From positions 124,001-188,000 of the forward strand of contig NZ_CANMRQ010000004.1 in assembly GCF_947500325.1 (NCBI RefSeq): 64,000 nucleotides of DNA, given 5' to 3'. A program made the position numbers and the translations under genes. Under the pieces are notes generated by a model. The model searched no databases and had not been told where the DNA came from. It saw only the letters and a list, made by a program, of their open reading frames with translations. This DNA comes from an uncultured Lacinutrix sp. (GTDB lineage: Bacteria; Bacteroidota; Bacteroidia; Flavobacteriales; Flavobacteriaceae). This document shows, one piece after another, positions 47,771-56,635 of this stretch. Position 1 is the first letter of the stretch, and the number at the start of each line of letters is the position of its first letter.

Positions 47771-48196
47771 TTATATATTACCTAAAAACTTAGCTTTTAA
47801 ATCTGGTGTTGGCAACCAGCATGATTCTTCTTTACCATACCATTTATATCTGTTTTTCGCTATATAATCGTACACCAAATTTCTAATAACATTTGGAATG
47901 ATAAAAAAGACAGACATTAAATTCCTTGGAAACCCTAATCCTTTTGCAATATGTAATGCAGCAGAAGATTTAGATTTCACGCCATTATCTTCTGAATAGA
48001 GCAGAATTGAATCTGTTTTAGTAGTATCAATATTGTAATGATTAATTATTTGTTGCCCTACATCACTTTGTAATGCGGCAAACATAAATACGTTTTTCTT
48101 ATCATGTTCAATAACATATTGCACTGAGGCGTTACAGAGGTTGCATACACCATCAAATAAGATTAGTTTTTTATGTTTTGGAAGGTTCTTAATCAC
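47771..48196 (-). CDS. DCC-family thiol-disulfide oxidoreductase (DUF393)
   Basis: The 141-aa product has the family N-terminus 'LILFDGVCNLCNASVQYVIEHD' with the CxxC redox pair, and ends with 'KNRYKWYGKEESCWLP'. DUF393/DCC proteins have a thioredoxin-like fold and are thought to act in thiol redox chemistry; the substrate is unknown. It lies 22 bp downstream of the TPR-HTH regulator gene and could be co-transcribed with it. Confidence 0.9.
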   Translation of the reverse strand: MIKNLPKHKKLILFDGVCNLCNASVQYVIEHDKKNVFMFAALQSDVGQQIINHYNIDTTKTDSILLYSEDNGVKSKSSAALHIAKGLGFPRNLMSVFFIIPNVIRNLVYDYIAKNRYKWYGKEESCWLPTPDLKAKFLGNI

Positions 48197-48218
48197 AATA
48201 CAAAGATATTACACCAGA

Positions 48219-49967
48219 CTATAAAGTGTTTAAAAATTCTGTTAAATCGGCTTCTTTTTCTAATTGTAATTTTTTCTTTAATCTATATTTTGATTTCAAC
48301 ACACTATCTGGCAAAACATTAAGCATAGAGGCAATTTCTTTTGTTGATAAGTTCATTCTTAAGAATGATGCTAATCGTATTTCTTTTTCAGAAACATCGG
48401 TCGCAATAGCTTTTATCTTATTATCAAAATTATTATGAACTTCAGAGAAATACGTTTTAAACACCTGCCAATCTTTGTCCTCTGCATTTTCCTTTTTAAG
48501 CAACATTATAAGTCGTTTAAATTCAATTTTAAATAAGTCTGGAGACTGTTTGATTTTTTCTAAGTTACTTTTTAGTTCTTGTATAAATGTGCTTTTTTGA
48601 ACTAAATGTAAAGTCTGTGAAGCTAATTCTTTCTTTTTAAATGCGATCTCTTGTTTATAAATCTCTTCTTGTTTTTCACGCGCTATTTTATTTTTCTTAA
48701 TACGCTGTTTAAAAGCAAAATAGAGTAGTGTCGCAATTGATAAAAATGAAAACATACCAATGCCGTATAGTGTTTTCGTTAAACTATCACTTTTAGATTT
48801 TTCGTTTAATGTTTTAATTTCTTCTTTTTGTAAAGCTAAAGCGGCTTCTTTTTTTGCTGTTTGGTATTGAATTTCTAGCTGATTTATTTTTTCTATATTA
48901 TTTTGCTTATTTATAGAATCATATAGTTTAAAATGAAGATCTCTATATTCGAAAGCTTTTTTGTAATTCTTTAATAACTCGTATGATTCAGATAAATTAT
49001 AGTAATTTTGAGCAACTCTTGGCAATCTTGAAGAGTTTTGATTTATTGTTAAAGATGCATTTAAATACTGTATGGCTTCCTTCGGTTTATTTTCCAAATT
49101 ACAAAGCTCTGCTAAATTATTAGTAGATAAGGCTTTTAGTTTGGGATAATTATATTTTTCACTAAGCTTTAAAGATTTATTATAATTATATTTTGAAGAA
49201 TCTATATTGTTTAGTGACTGATAAATAGCACCTGTATTATTATATATCATTGCTAGAGTTATATAATCTTCATATTTAAACGCGTAAGTTTTAGCTTCTT
49301 TAAAATACTTTAACGACTCTTGATGTGTAGCATTTACACCTAAATTAACAAGTGTTATCATTAGAGCTTTGTATTTTTTATTATCTCTATATGCTTTTTC
49401 GGTCTTCTTTAAATAAAAATTAGATTTATTAATATTATCTATATTCCCATATATTTTACCCAATTTTTCATACTCTCTAACGAGTTCTATTTCTTTTTTA
49501 CCTAACGCTTCTTTTTCATTTATAGACTGCATTATTACATCTATAGCATCTTCATATTTACCTAATTTACGTTTTACATCACTCAAAGCTAATAAGGTTC
49601 TGTATTTGTATCTTGTATCTTTAATTATTTCAAAGTGACTTATTGCTTTTTCGTACTCTTTTTCAGCTGTTATATAATCACTTATACTATTATAATACAT
49701 GCCTTTATGTTTTAAAACTAAACCTTTGTATTTAGTAGAATCTTTATAGCGTTTTGCTACAGCATTCAAACTATCTAAATAGCGTTTTGCTTTCTCTTTA
49801 TCATAATAATTATACTGATAACAAAGTCCTCTGTAAACGTGTATTTTTTGTTTTAAAGAAATGTCTTGCGTGAGTAATTTTTTTAAACTGTCAACCTTTT
49901 GTTTGTTCTGAGAACTTAGAGAAAAAGGAATCATAAAAAACAACAATACATATTTTTTTATAGACAT
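48219..49967 (-). CDS. Membrane TPR protein with C-terminal HTH (sensor-regulator type)
   Basis: The 582-aa product has a signal peptide, about eight TPR-like repeats to residue ~370, a coiled segment, one transmembrane helix near residues 397-418, a second coiled coil, and a C-terminal HTH of the LuxR/GerE kind ('SEKEIRLASFLRMNLSTKEIASMLNVLPDSVLKSKYRLKKKL'). This one-piece periplasmic-sensor/cytosolic-DNA-binding layout is widespread in Bacteroidota. It diverges from the two lipoprotein genes at 50368 and 51340, whose shared upstream region holds TGTCCAT repeats. Confidence 0.85.
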   Translation of the reverse strand: MSIKKYVLLFFMIPFSLSSQNKQKVDSLKKLLTQDISLKQKIHVYRGLCYQYNYYDKEKAKRYLDSLNAVAKRYKDSTKYKGLVLKHKGMYYNSISDYITAEKEYEKAISHFEIIKDTRYKYRTLLALSDVKRKLGKYEDAIDVIMQSINEKEALGKKEIELVREYEKLGKIYGNIDNINKSNFYLKKTEKAYRDNKKYKALMITLVNLGVNATHQESLKYFKEAKTYAFKYEDYITLAMIYNNTGAIYQSLNNIDSSKYNYNKSLKLSEKYNYPKLKALSTNNLAELCNLENKPKEAIQYLNASLTINQNSSRLPRVAQNYYNLSESYELLKNYKKAFEYRDLHFKLYDSINKQNNIEKINQLEIQYQTAKKEAALALQKEEIKTLNEKSKSDSLTKTLYGIGMFSFLSIATLLYFAFKQRIKKNKIAREKQEEIYKQEIAFKKKELASQTLHLVQKSTFIQELKSNLEKIKQSPDLFKIEFKRLIMLLKKENAEDKDWQVFKTYFSEVHNNFDNKIKAIATDVSEKEIRLASFLRMNLSTKEIASMLNVLPDSVLKSKYRLKKKLQLEKEADLTEFLNTL

Positions 49968-50367
49968 CTTAATAGCGTTATTAATTCATTATAAAGTTAA
50001 TTAATTATTATACTTGAATTACACAACGTCTATAGATAGCATTTATGAAAAAAGTGCTTGTCCATTGTTTGTCTATGAGTAAGCATTTTATAAAAACTAT
50101 GCTAAACGTTGTCTTTACTGGTGTTTGTTAAATTTTAAAAATTAATATTAAAGGCTAAATCCTGTCTGTTTTGATAGTTATTAGACTTCCGTGTCCATAC
50201 TTTGTCCATGCCAAAAATTAGCTTTCACTTGGAAATGTGTATAATTTTGACCCATCGACAAATCGATATAACCAGTTTTGTGGTGTCTTAATACTGGTAT
50301 GGCTGCAGACTAGCCAGTTTAAGTCACTACAACATTAAAAACAATAATCCACAAAACGCAATTAATT
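49968..50367. other. Divergent intergenic region with TGTCCAT repeats and hairpins
   Basis: 400 bp with no gene. It holds two copies of a paired motif, TGTCCAT-N4-TGTC(C/T)AT, at 50059-50076 and 50192-50209, and two inverted repeats near the lipoprotein gene: ACCAGT/ACTGGT (50271-50276 / 50293-50298) and TGGCT/AGCCA (50300-50304 / 50312-50316). These look like operator and leader elements for the divergent genes. Confidence 0.5.
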
Positions 50368-51312
50368 ATGAAAATTTCAAAACTTTTTATCGTAACCCTT
50401 TTAGTATTAATATTTACTTCATGTAGTAAAGACGATATTGATATGCAGCAAGAAAACATTAACAACAATATTGTTGTAACAATAGATGAATACCCAGTTA
50501 GCGGAACACTTATCACCTCATTAACTACGCAATTAACTGGAACACTTACTTACACTTTAGCATCTGAGTCTGAATCTGGAGCGTTTACCTTAAACACAAA
50601 CACAGGAGAGCTAGCTGTTGGTGATTGGGAAGAATACGATTATGAACAGAATCCAATACTATTAGCGACTGTTAATGTTAGCAATGGTTCACAAATTGAA
50701 ACTAAAAATATTAAAGTCAATATTAATAATATTGATGATATATGGGCTTTTCTTAATACCTCTAGAACAGCTTATCAAAATGCAGCACCTAATACTTGGG
50801 TTAAAATAACACAAAGTGAATACGAGAATTTGGAAGATTATTTAAGTAATGTAAATCAAATAGGCACTGTTAATGGCCAAGCTTCTGCAAATGCCACTGT
50901 GAGTTATGATTCTTCGCTATATACATATGCAAATAACAATGGTATTACAGTTCCAGCTGGAAGTTATGTTTTTGCTTTTTCGTATAGAGTAGGAGAAAAT
51001 GCCGTAACCAATAGTAAGGTAAAAATATCATCCACTAGTGTTTCTGAAGGTTATGAAGATTTAGGGGGTAATTTACCGTCTCATAATAGCGGCTACAATT
51101 ACTTTGTTATTAAAGGAAATAATGTACCTGTTAGTACAGAATCTTATTTAGCAATATCTGCTAAATATATAGCTTACAGAACAGGTGTTTCTAATTACAC
51201 ATTTAAATATAGTGATCAGGGTACAGATGCAGATTTAAATACTTTACCATATAATTGGAATGGTATCGCTTATTATCATGGATTAAGTACTACTTTAAAA
51301 CAATGGAATTAA
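50368..51312 (+). CDS. Cadherin-like-domain lipoprotein A
   Basis: The 314-aa product has a lipobox in 'IFTSCSKDDID', followed by a cadherin-like/Ig-like domain ('TIDEYPVSGTLITSL', 'NTNTGELAVGDWEEYDYEQNP', 'INNIDDIWAFLN') and a C-terminal domain of about 170 residues ending 'LSTTLKQWN'. It is a tandem paralogue of the gene at 51340. Function unknown; possibly an exported surface protein controlled by the divergent TPR-HTH protein. Confidence 0.78.
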   Translation: MKISKLFIVTLLVLIFTSCSKDDIDMQQENINNNIVVTIDEYPVSGTLITSLTTQLTGTLTYTLASESESGAFTLNTNTGELAVGDWEEYDYEQNPILLATVNVSNGSQIETKNIKVNINNIDDIWAFLNTSRTAYQNAAPNTWVKITQSEYENLEDYLSNVNQIGTVNGQASANATVSYDSSLYTYANNNGITVPAGSYVFAFSYRVGENAVTNSKVKISSTSVSEGYEDLGGNLPSHNSGYNYFVIKGNNVPVSTESYLAISAKYIAYRTGVSNYTFKYSDQGTDADLNTLPYNWNGIAYYHGLSTTLKQWN

Positions 51313-51339
51313 AAATTTAAAAATCAATACTTTAAAATT

Positions 51340-52269
51340 ATGAAAAATACATATATATTAATTTCGTTTTTTATTTTTTCTTTAATAAGCTGCAGTAAAG
51401 ATGATGCTCCACAACCTCAACTACAAAACAATGATATTACAGTTTCTGTAGATGAATATCCATCTAGCGGAACATTAATTTCTAATTTAACCACAAGCTT
51501 AACTGGTGATGTTACTTTTTCTATTGCATCACAAACAGACCAAGATGCAATTATTCTTAATGGTGCTAGTATATTTGTGGGAGATTGGCTGGCTTATGAC
51601 TATGAAGCAAGTGAGACTATAAATGGTATCATAGTAGCAACAAACGGAACTGAATCTGAGACTATAGATGTAACAATTAATATAAATAATATAGATGATA
51701 TCTGGGCATTTTTAAATGGAGACTCAAAAACGGCTTATGATAATGCGAATGATGGCGAATGGGTTAAAGTTACACAAAGCGAATATAACAATGTTGCTAA
51801 CTATCTAACTGATGTTAATAGAGCTGGACAAAATGAGAGTATTTTTAATAGTAATGTTGAAATATCTATTGGAGGTGCAGATTTTACTGTATCCATAAAT
51901 AATGCACCAACATTATCTTCTGGAGAATATTTATATGCTTTTAAGTATTATTGTGCACAAAACGGGACTACCAATAGCAATGTAAAACTATCTGAAACGT
52001 CTTATCAAGATAATTTTTCAGTTATAGGGAGCAACTTACCAATGCATGATAGCGGTTACAATTACTTTGTGCTTAAAGGAAATAACACGCCTACAACTAA
52101 TACAGCTTACCTTGGTGTTTACGAAAGCAACACCATTGGTTATAGAAGTATACCAGGCGAAACTTACTTTTATAGATCTGGTGACGTTACTAACATTACA
52201 AATAACGGTTTAGCTAATAGACGTTACTTGTATCAATGCTTAAGTACTACTTTAAAACAATGGGATTAA
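51340..52269 (+). CDS. Cadherin-like-domain lipoprotein B
   Basis: The 309-aa product has a lipobox in 'LISCSKDDAP' and the same order of motifs as lipoprotein A ('VDEYPSSGTLISNLTTSLTGD', 'VGDWLAYDYEA', 'NINNIDDIWAFLNG', 'LPMHDSGYNYFVLKGNN', 'LSTTLKQWD'). The genes are 27 bp apart, so they are probably one transcription unit. The two differ more in the middle of the C-terminal domain than in the cadherin-like part. Confidence 0.78.
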   Translation: MKNTYILISFFIFSLISCSKDDAPQPQLQNNDITVSVDEYPSSGTLISNLTTSLTGDVTFSIASQTDQDAIILNGASIFVGDWLAYDYEASETINGIIVATNGTESETIDVTININNIDDIWAFLNGDSKTAYDNANDGEWVKVTQSEYNNVANYLTDVNRAGQNESIFNSNVEISIGGADFTVSINNAPTLSSGEYLYAFKYYCAQNGTTNSNVKLSETSYQDNFSVIGSNLPMHDSGYNYFVLKGNNTPTTNTAYLGVYESNTIGYRSIPGETYFYRSGDVTNITNNGLANRRYLYQCLSTTLKQWD

Positions 52270-52294
52270 CTATTTGTTTTTTAGGTATTTAAAT

Positions 52295-52322
52295 AAAAGC
52301 CGGCTTTGTGCCGGTTTTTTTG
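52295..52322 (+). terminator. Rho-independent terminator after the lipoprotein pair
   Basis: A GC-rich stem CCGGC (52300-52304) / GCCGG (52310-52314), extended by A-T pairs, is followed by a run of seven Ts. It lies 26 bp after the stop at 52269. Confidence 0.85.
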
Positions 52323-52449
52323 TTTATCACATTATTAGATAGATGAAAACCTTTTGTAATATGTTTAAAATAAAAAAATAATGATTAACGTACGTTTAAA
52401 TAAAGTTTCATTTTGTCACCTTTCAAGTAGAAGCAAGAATCTAATTTAA

Positions 52450-54621
52450 TTAGTTTTTAACAGCCTCAACTAACTCTAATAAATCTACATTAACATTGGT
52501 AGTAAATATCCCATAATTAACTATAGCTTTTCCTTTTTCTAAAGTATCTATACTACCAATAGCACGACCATCATGCATACGTACACGATCACCAACTTTA
52601 AGAATTGGCTTTGGTTTTACAGGTTTTAATTTTTCTTTAGCTTTTGCCGCTTTCTTTTTCTTGCGTATAACTTCAACCTTCTTTTCGGCTTCCTGCTTAA
52701 CTTGTTTTTCTTTAACTTTTTCAGCCTTAGCTTGTTTAGCAGATACTTTTTTGCGTTTAGAGTTCTCAATTTGCACTAAACGAAAAAGCTCTGCCATTAA
52801 TTCTCGTTTCTTTTTATCTCTAAAAAACTTCTCCGAAATATCATTTACTTTTTGTCCTAAGTAAATTAAACGTTGATTACTATCGTATAACTCCTGATAG
52901 CTTTCTAGCTTCTTTTGAATCTTAGTATTTATTTCTTCAAGCTTATCGGCTTCGCTTTGCTTTTTCTTTTCGTTTTGTTTTAACGATTCACCTGTTTTCT
53001 CAAGCTTAGCACGTTCTTTCTGTAGTTTAGCTATCGTAGCATCAAATCGCACTTTAGAACGCTCTATCTTCTTCTTAGCACGATTAATCAAACTATAAGG
53101 AATGCCATTTTTCTGCGCAACTTCAAAAGTAAAACTACTACCAGCTTGGCCTAAAGCCAGTTTATACATAGGCTCTAGCGTACGCTCATCGAACATCATG
53201 TTAGCATTAATCATTTCATCCTTTTCATTCGCTAACATTTTAAGGTTAGCATAATGCGTAGTAATAATACCATAAGCTTTCCTACCATAAAACTCCTCTA
53301 AAAAAGTTTCTGCTAAAGCACCACCAAGTTCAGGATCAGATCCTGTACCAAATTCATCTATTAAAAAGAGCGTGTTTTTATTACACTTCTTTAAAAAATA
53401 ATTCATTTGTTTTAGTCTATAACTATAGGTGCTTAAATGATTTTCAATAGATTGATTATCACCAATATCACTTAGTATACGATCGAAAACACTTACTTTA
53501 CTACGCTCATGAACTGGTATTAGCATACCACTTTGTAGCATGACTTGTAATAAGCCAACCGTTTTTAATGTAATACTTTTCCCGCCTGCATTAGGACCAG
53601 AAATAACAATAATACGGCTGTCTTTATTTAATTCTATAGTTTGCGGGAACGTTTTTTCTTTCTTCTCTAAGTTATTTAAATAGAGTAGTGGATGATAAGC
53701 ATCACGTAAGTACACGTTTTTTTCATCTGTTATTTCCGGCAAAATACCATTCATAGATTTGGCGTACTTTGCTTTTGCAGCAATCACATCCATTTCTGTT
53801 AAAAAAGATTGATATCGCTCTATTAGAGGATAAAAATCACGTAAAAAGTTTGTTACTTCTTTTAGAATTCTAACCACTTCTTCACCTTCTTCATATTCTA
53901 GATTATTAAGTTCTCTAGTATGTTGCAAGGTTGTTTCTGGCTCTATATAAACAATACTTCCCGTCTTGCTACCACCCATTATAGCACCTTTTACTTTACG
54001 GCGATACATGGCTTTAACAGCGAGTACTCGTTTGTTTTCTACTACAGACTCTCTAATATCATCTAAATAATCCAGATTATGATACTGGTTGAGAGCAGAA
54101 GTAAAACTAGAGTTAATCTTCCCTTTTAATCTATTCATACTCTGTCTAATCTCATGGAGTAGCGCAGAGGCATTATCTTTTACATCACCAAAACGATCAA
54201 CCACACTATCTATTTTCTCTATAATAGCTGTAGTTATTTCTATAGAGGACGCGTATTGTTTTAAGCCAGGATAATACTCTTCAAACTTGTTTAAAAATTT
54301 AAGAATCTCATTAGTGGTTAAAGATACCGATACCAGTTTTTTTAAACTGTGAGTTTCTAAATAAGTGTTTTCTATACGTAGTAATTGTAATTCTTTAGTA
54401 ATAGGATCAAAACCGTGGCTAGGAATACGGTTATCATTATAAAAAGAAGACACATATTCATTAGTTAACTTTAAAGCACTAAGCAATTCCTCTTTGGTTT
54501 TAAAAGGCGTAATATCAAGGCTTTTTTGGTTTCCTAAATGCGTAATACAATGTTCACTTACTTGCTGTAAAACGGTTTCAAACTCTAAATCTTGTAATGT
54601 TTTTTGATGGATGTTAATCAT
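52450..54621 (-). CDS. mutS2: MutS2-type DNA mismatch/recombination ATPase without Smr domain
   Basis: I use the ATG at 54619-54621 (723 aa) rather than a GTG four codons earlier. The middle carries the ATPase: Walker A 'SGPNAGGKSITLKTVG', Walker B 'TLFLIDEFGTGSDPELGGALAE' and 'THYANLK'. A long basic coiled coil follows. The C-terminus ends with a small beta domain ('KVGDRVRMHDGRAIGSID') and lacks the C-terminal Smr nuclease domain found in MutS2 of many Firmicutes. MutS2 acts on recombination intermediates or stalled ribosomes in other bacteria. Confidence 0.9.
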   Translation of the reverse strand: MINIHQKTLQDLEFETVLQQVSEHCITHLGNQKSLDITPFKTKEELLSALKLTNEYVSSFYNDNRIPSHGFDPITKELQLLRIENTYLETHSLKKLVSVSLTTNEILKFLNKFEEYYPGLKQYASSIEITTAIIEKIDSVVDRFGDVKDNASALLHEIRQSMNRLKGKINSSFTSALNQYHNLDYLDDIRESVVENKRVLAVKAMYRRKVKGAIMGGSKTGSIVYIEPETTLQHTRELNNLEYEEGEEVVRILKEVTNFLRDFYPLIERYQSFLTEMDVIAAKAKYAKSMNGILPEITDEKNVYLRDAYHPLLYLNNLEKKEKTFPQTIELNKDSRIIVISGPNAGGKSITLKTVGLLQVMLQSGMLIPVHERSKVSVFDRILSDIGDNQSIENHLSTYSYRLKQMNYFLKKCNKNTLFLIDEFGTGSDPELGGALAETFLEEFYGRKAYGIITTHYANLKMLANEKDEMINANMMFDERTLEPMYKLALGQAGSSFTFEVAQKNGIPYSLINRAKKKIERSKVRFDATIAKLQKERAKLEKTGESLKQNEKKKQSEADKLEEINTKIQKKLESYQELYDSNQRLIYLGQKVNDISEKFFRDKKKRELMAELFRLVQIENSKRKKVSAKQAKAEKVKEKQVKQEAEKKVEVIRKKKKAAKAKEKLKPVKPKPILKVGDRVRMHDGRAIGSIDTLEKGKAIVNYGIFTTNVNVDLLELVEAVKN

Positions 54622-54815
54622 AATATTTCTCACTTAAGCGAGAATCTTTTTCTTATTCTTTTTTCTAAGCAAAAACAAAGCTACGGAATAAGATTGAAAA
54701 TTAGAATTTTATTAGAGTCTTCACATAATAACCCACTCAAATTTATGAAAGATAATTTTGTGTTAATGCTAAGCATAAATAAAAGAATCGTTTTATTTTT
54801 GGTAAAAACCATTGT

Positions 54816-55616
54816 ATGATACCAGAACATATACTTAATAGAAAAGGAGCGCGAAGCTTAAAAGATATTAACCCTGAAGTGATAAGTTATCTTAATAAAG
54901 GTTTAATTGAAACCAGGAATTTAATGGAATGGTTAGCAACAGACCAACTAACTCTTTTAAAATTAGTATTAAAACAACTAGATAAAGCAGATTGGTATAC
55001 AGATTTTGAAATAGCAGTTAATGCTCAAAAAAAACCAACAGCCAATAGTACTACTAAGGTTATTGGTGAAACTTTAGGAATATTAACTACAAATACTGAA
55101 ACATACACAGTATTAAAAACACATACTTCAGATATGGTGAGATGCTGGTCTTGTTGGGCAGAAAGCACACATCACGACACTACCATAGATTTATTAAAAA
55201 CCATGAAGCCTTATGCTGCCGATAGTCATTTTGGTGTTCGTGAAGTTGTTATTTTCTCAAGTAAAGAGCGAATGATTGAGGATTTAGATACATCTATTTC
55301 TATTTTAAGTGAATGGACCAGAGATACAGACGAAAACATACGCCGTTATGCCGTAGAAGCCTTACGACCAGTAGGTGTATGGACTAAAAAAATAGCAGCC
55401 TTTCAAGATAATCCAGAAAAAGGATTACCACTAATAGCACCTTTAAAGAATGACACTTCAAAATATGTTAGAGATTCTGTAGGGAATTGGCTTAACGATG
55501 CTAGTAAATCGCAACCAGAATGGGTACAAAACGTTTGTAATACATGGGAAAAAGAATCTACTACAAAAGAAACTGCTTATATTATTAAAAAAGGCTTACG
55601 TACTATTAATAAATAA
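54816..55616 (+). CDS. HEAT-repeat DNA alkylation repair-like protein (AlkD/AlkC type)
   Basis: The 266-aa product is all helical with repeats such as 'DTDENIRRYAVEALRPVGVW' and 'DTSKYVRDSVGNWLNDASKSQPEWV', the pattern of the AlkD/AlkC superfamily of HEAT-like alkylpurine DNA glycosylases. The N-terminus 'HILNRKGARSLKDINPEVISYLNKG' fits the AlkC-like branch. Catalytic residues are not certain by eye. The gene lies 22 bp upstream of the gene at 55639. Confidence 0.7.
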   Translation: MIPEHILNRKGARSLKDINPEVISYLNKGLIETRNLMEWLATDQLTLLKLVLKQLDKADWYTDFEIAVNAQKKPTANSTTKVIGETLGILTTNTETYTVLKTHTSDMVRCWSCWAESTHHDTTIDLLKTMKPYAADSHFGVREVVIFSSKERMIEDLDTSISILSEWTRDTDENIRRYAVEALRPVGVWTKKIAAFQDNPEKGLPLIAPLKNDTSKYVRDSVGNWLNDASKSQPEWVQNVCNTWEKESTTKETAYIIKKGLRTINK

Positions 55617-55638
55617 TTCTTTTATTAAAACACTAAAT

Positions 55639-56349
55639 ATGCTACGAAAGAAAAAAGACCTCATGATTTTTAATTTTTTGGATTTAAATAAAGAATCACA
55701 ACGCGTACGTATACCAATAACAGAAAAAAGGTTTAAAAAAATTAGCAAAAAGAATAAAGGTCGAGATTTTGATAACATGAACTATTATTTAGAGTTTATG
55801 CTCATTCGAGATTATCTTTTTCTTGTGTTTATACTAAACCCATATATGGAAACGGTGAAAATATTTTTTAGAAAAATTCAATTAAGCCAATTAGATTTTG
55901 AAGACACTCATAAAAATGACATTATTAAAGCTGCCGATGTCTATTATCATGTGTATTATTGGAATAGTATTTTTATAGCCTCAGAACCTTCAACTACTTT
56001 TTACTCCAATGGTATTATAAAAGACCGTTTAGAATTACACTTAGAATTTGATACCGAATTATTAGAATCCGTATTAGAACAGCTATTAGAAGCTTTAGGT
56101 ATTGATTACGAAGCATTCCAAGAGGAAGAAGACTTAAGTACTTTTGAAATTGAAGCAGATAGCTTAGTCACATCGTTTCTTTTAGAATGTTGGCAAGACG
56201 TAAAACAAGAGACGCAATCTAAAGTGTTTGGAATGTTGTTTGAAGGTACTGGAATAGGAGGTATGTATGATTTAGATAACGCTAAAGATATTGAAGCTAC
56301 AGATAGTAGTATTGAAGCCTATGTTAAATCTAAAGGGATTATTGTTTAA
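55639..56349 (+). CDS. Hypothetical protein with a decayed second copy downstream
   Basis: I start at the ATG at 55639 (236 aa); the longer frame from 55498 lies inside the previous gene. No family is recognised. The protein has an acidic C-terminal half and ends 'YDLDNAKDIEATDSSIEAYV' then 'KSKGIIV'. A 27-codon stretch at 56391-56471 repeats this end in recognisable form, showing a former duplication. It follows the alkylation-repair gene by 22 bp. Confidence 0.7.
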   Translation: MLRKKKDLMIFNFLDLNKESQRVRIPITEKRFKKISKKNKGRDFDNMNYYLEFMLIRDYLFLVFILNPYMETVKIFFRKIQLSQLDFEDTHKNDIIKAADVYYHVYYWNSIFIASEPSTTFYSNGIIKDRLELHLEFDTELLESVLEQLLEALGIDYEAFQEEEDLSTFEIEADSLVTSFLLECWQDVKQETQSKVFGMLFEGTGIGGMYDLDNAKDIEATDSSIEAYVKSKGIIV

Positions 56350-56360
56350 TATTATTGAAA

Positions 56361-56381
56361 GCACTCGTTACAAACGAGCGC
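56361..56381. repeat. Imperfect palindrome next to the pseudogene tail
   Basis: GCACTCGTT (56361-56369) and AACGAGCGC (56373-56381) are inverted with one mismatch that becomes a G.U pair in RNA. The stem lies exactly between the intact stop codon (56349) and the start of the duplicated tail (56391). It might mark a recombination or small-element boundary. Confidence 0.45.
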
Positions 56382-56390
56382 TAGCTTGGG

Positions 56391-56471
56391 GATTTAGATA
56401 ATGGTGAGGAGATTGAAGATTCAGTAGATTTGATTAAAGTGTTTGCTAAATCTAAAGGCGTTGTTATTTAA
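56391..56471 (+). pseudogene. Remnant 3' end of a paralogue of gene 55639
   Basis: The frame at 56391-56471 reads 'DLDNGEEIEDSVDLIKVFAK' then 'SKGVVI' and stops at TAA (56469-56471), matching the intact gene's end 'DLDNAKDIEATDSSIEAYVK' 'SKGIIV'. No upstream part of the gene is present and there is no start, so this is what is left of a tandem copy. Confidence 0.65.
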
Positions 56472-56482
56472 AATTTAATACT

Positions 56483-56635
56483 CTATGCTTTAGTACAATA
56501 TTTACATTTTTTGCGGTCTGCCGTTCCTGTTTTTATATATATAGACTCAATATTATTGCCCTCTTTGCAAAGTGAACTGTCATGATAGACTTTTGCTGAA
56601 GGATGCGTACTATGGAATGGTAATATTGAGGCCAT
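56483..56635 (-). CDS. Small cysteine-motif protein (50 aa)
   Basis: The frame from ATG (56633-56635) to TAG (56483) codes for 50 residues beginning 'MASILPFHSTHPSAKVYHDS' and containing 'C-K-E-G-N-N-I-E' then 'C-K-Y-C'. The pattern C..GNNI...(~13)...C..C recalls a family of tiny zinc-ribbon-like proteins with 'GNNIE...GTGGRPLC..C' that I know from many bacterial genomes. The frame extends further upstream without a start. Its 3' end is 12 bp from the pseudogene tail. Function unknown. Confidence 0.6.
   Translation of the reverse strand: MASILPFHSTHPSAKVYHDSSLCKEGNNIESIYIKTGTADRKKCKYCTKA

Noticed and set aside
55498-55638. Long upstream start for the gene at 55639
   Set aside because: It lies entirely within the alkylation-repair gene in another frame and is followed by an ATG with normal spacing.
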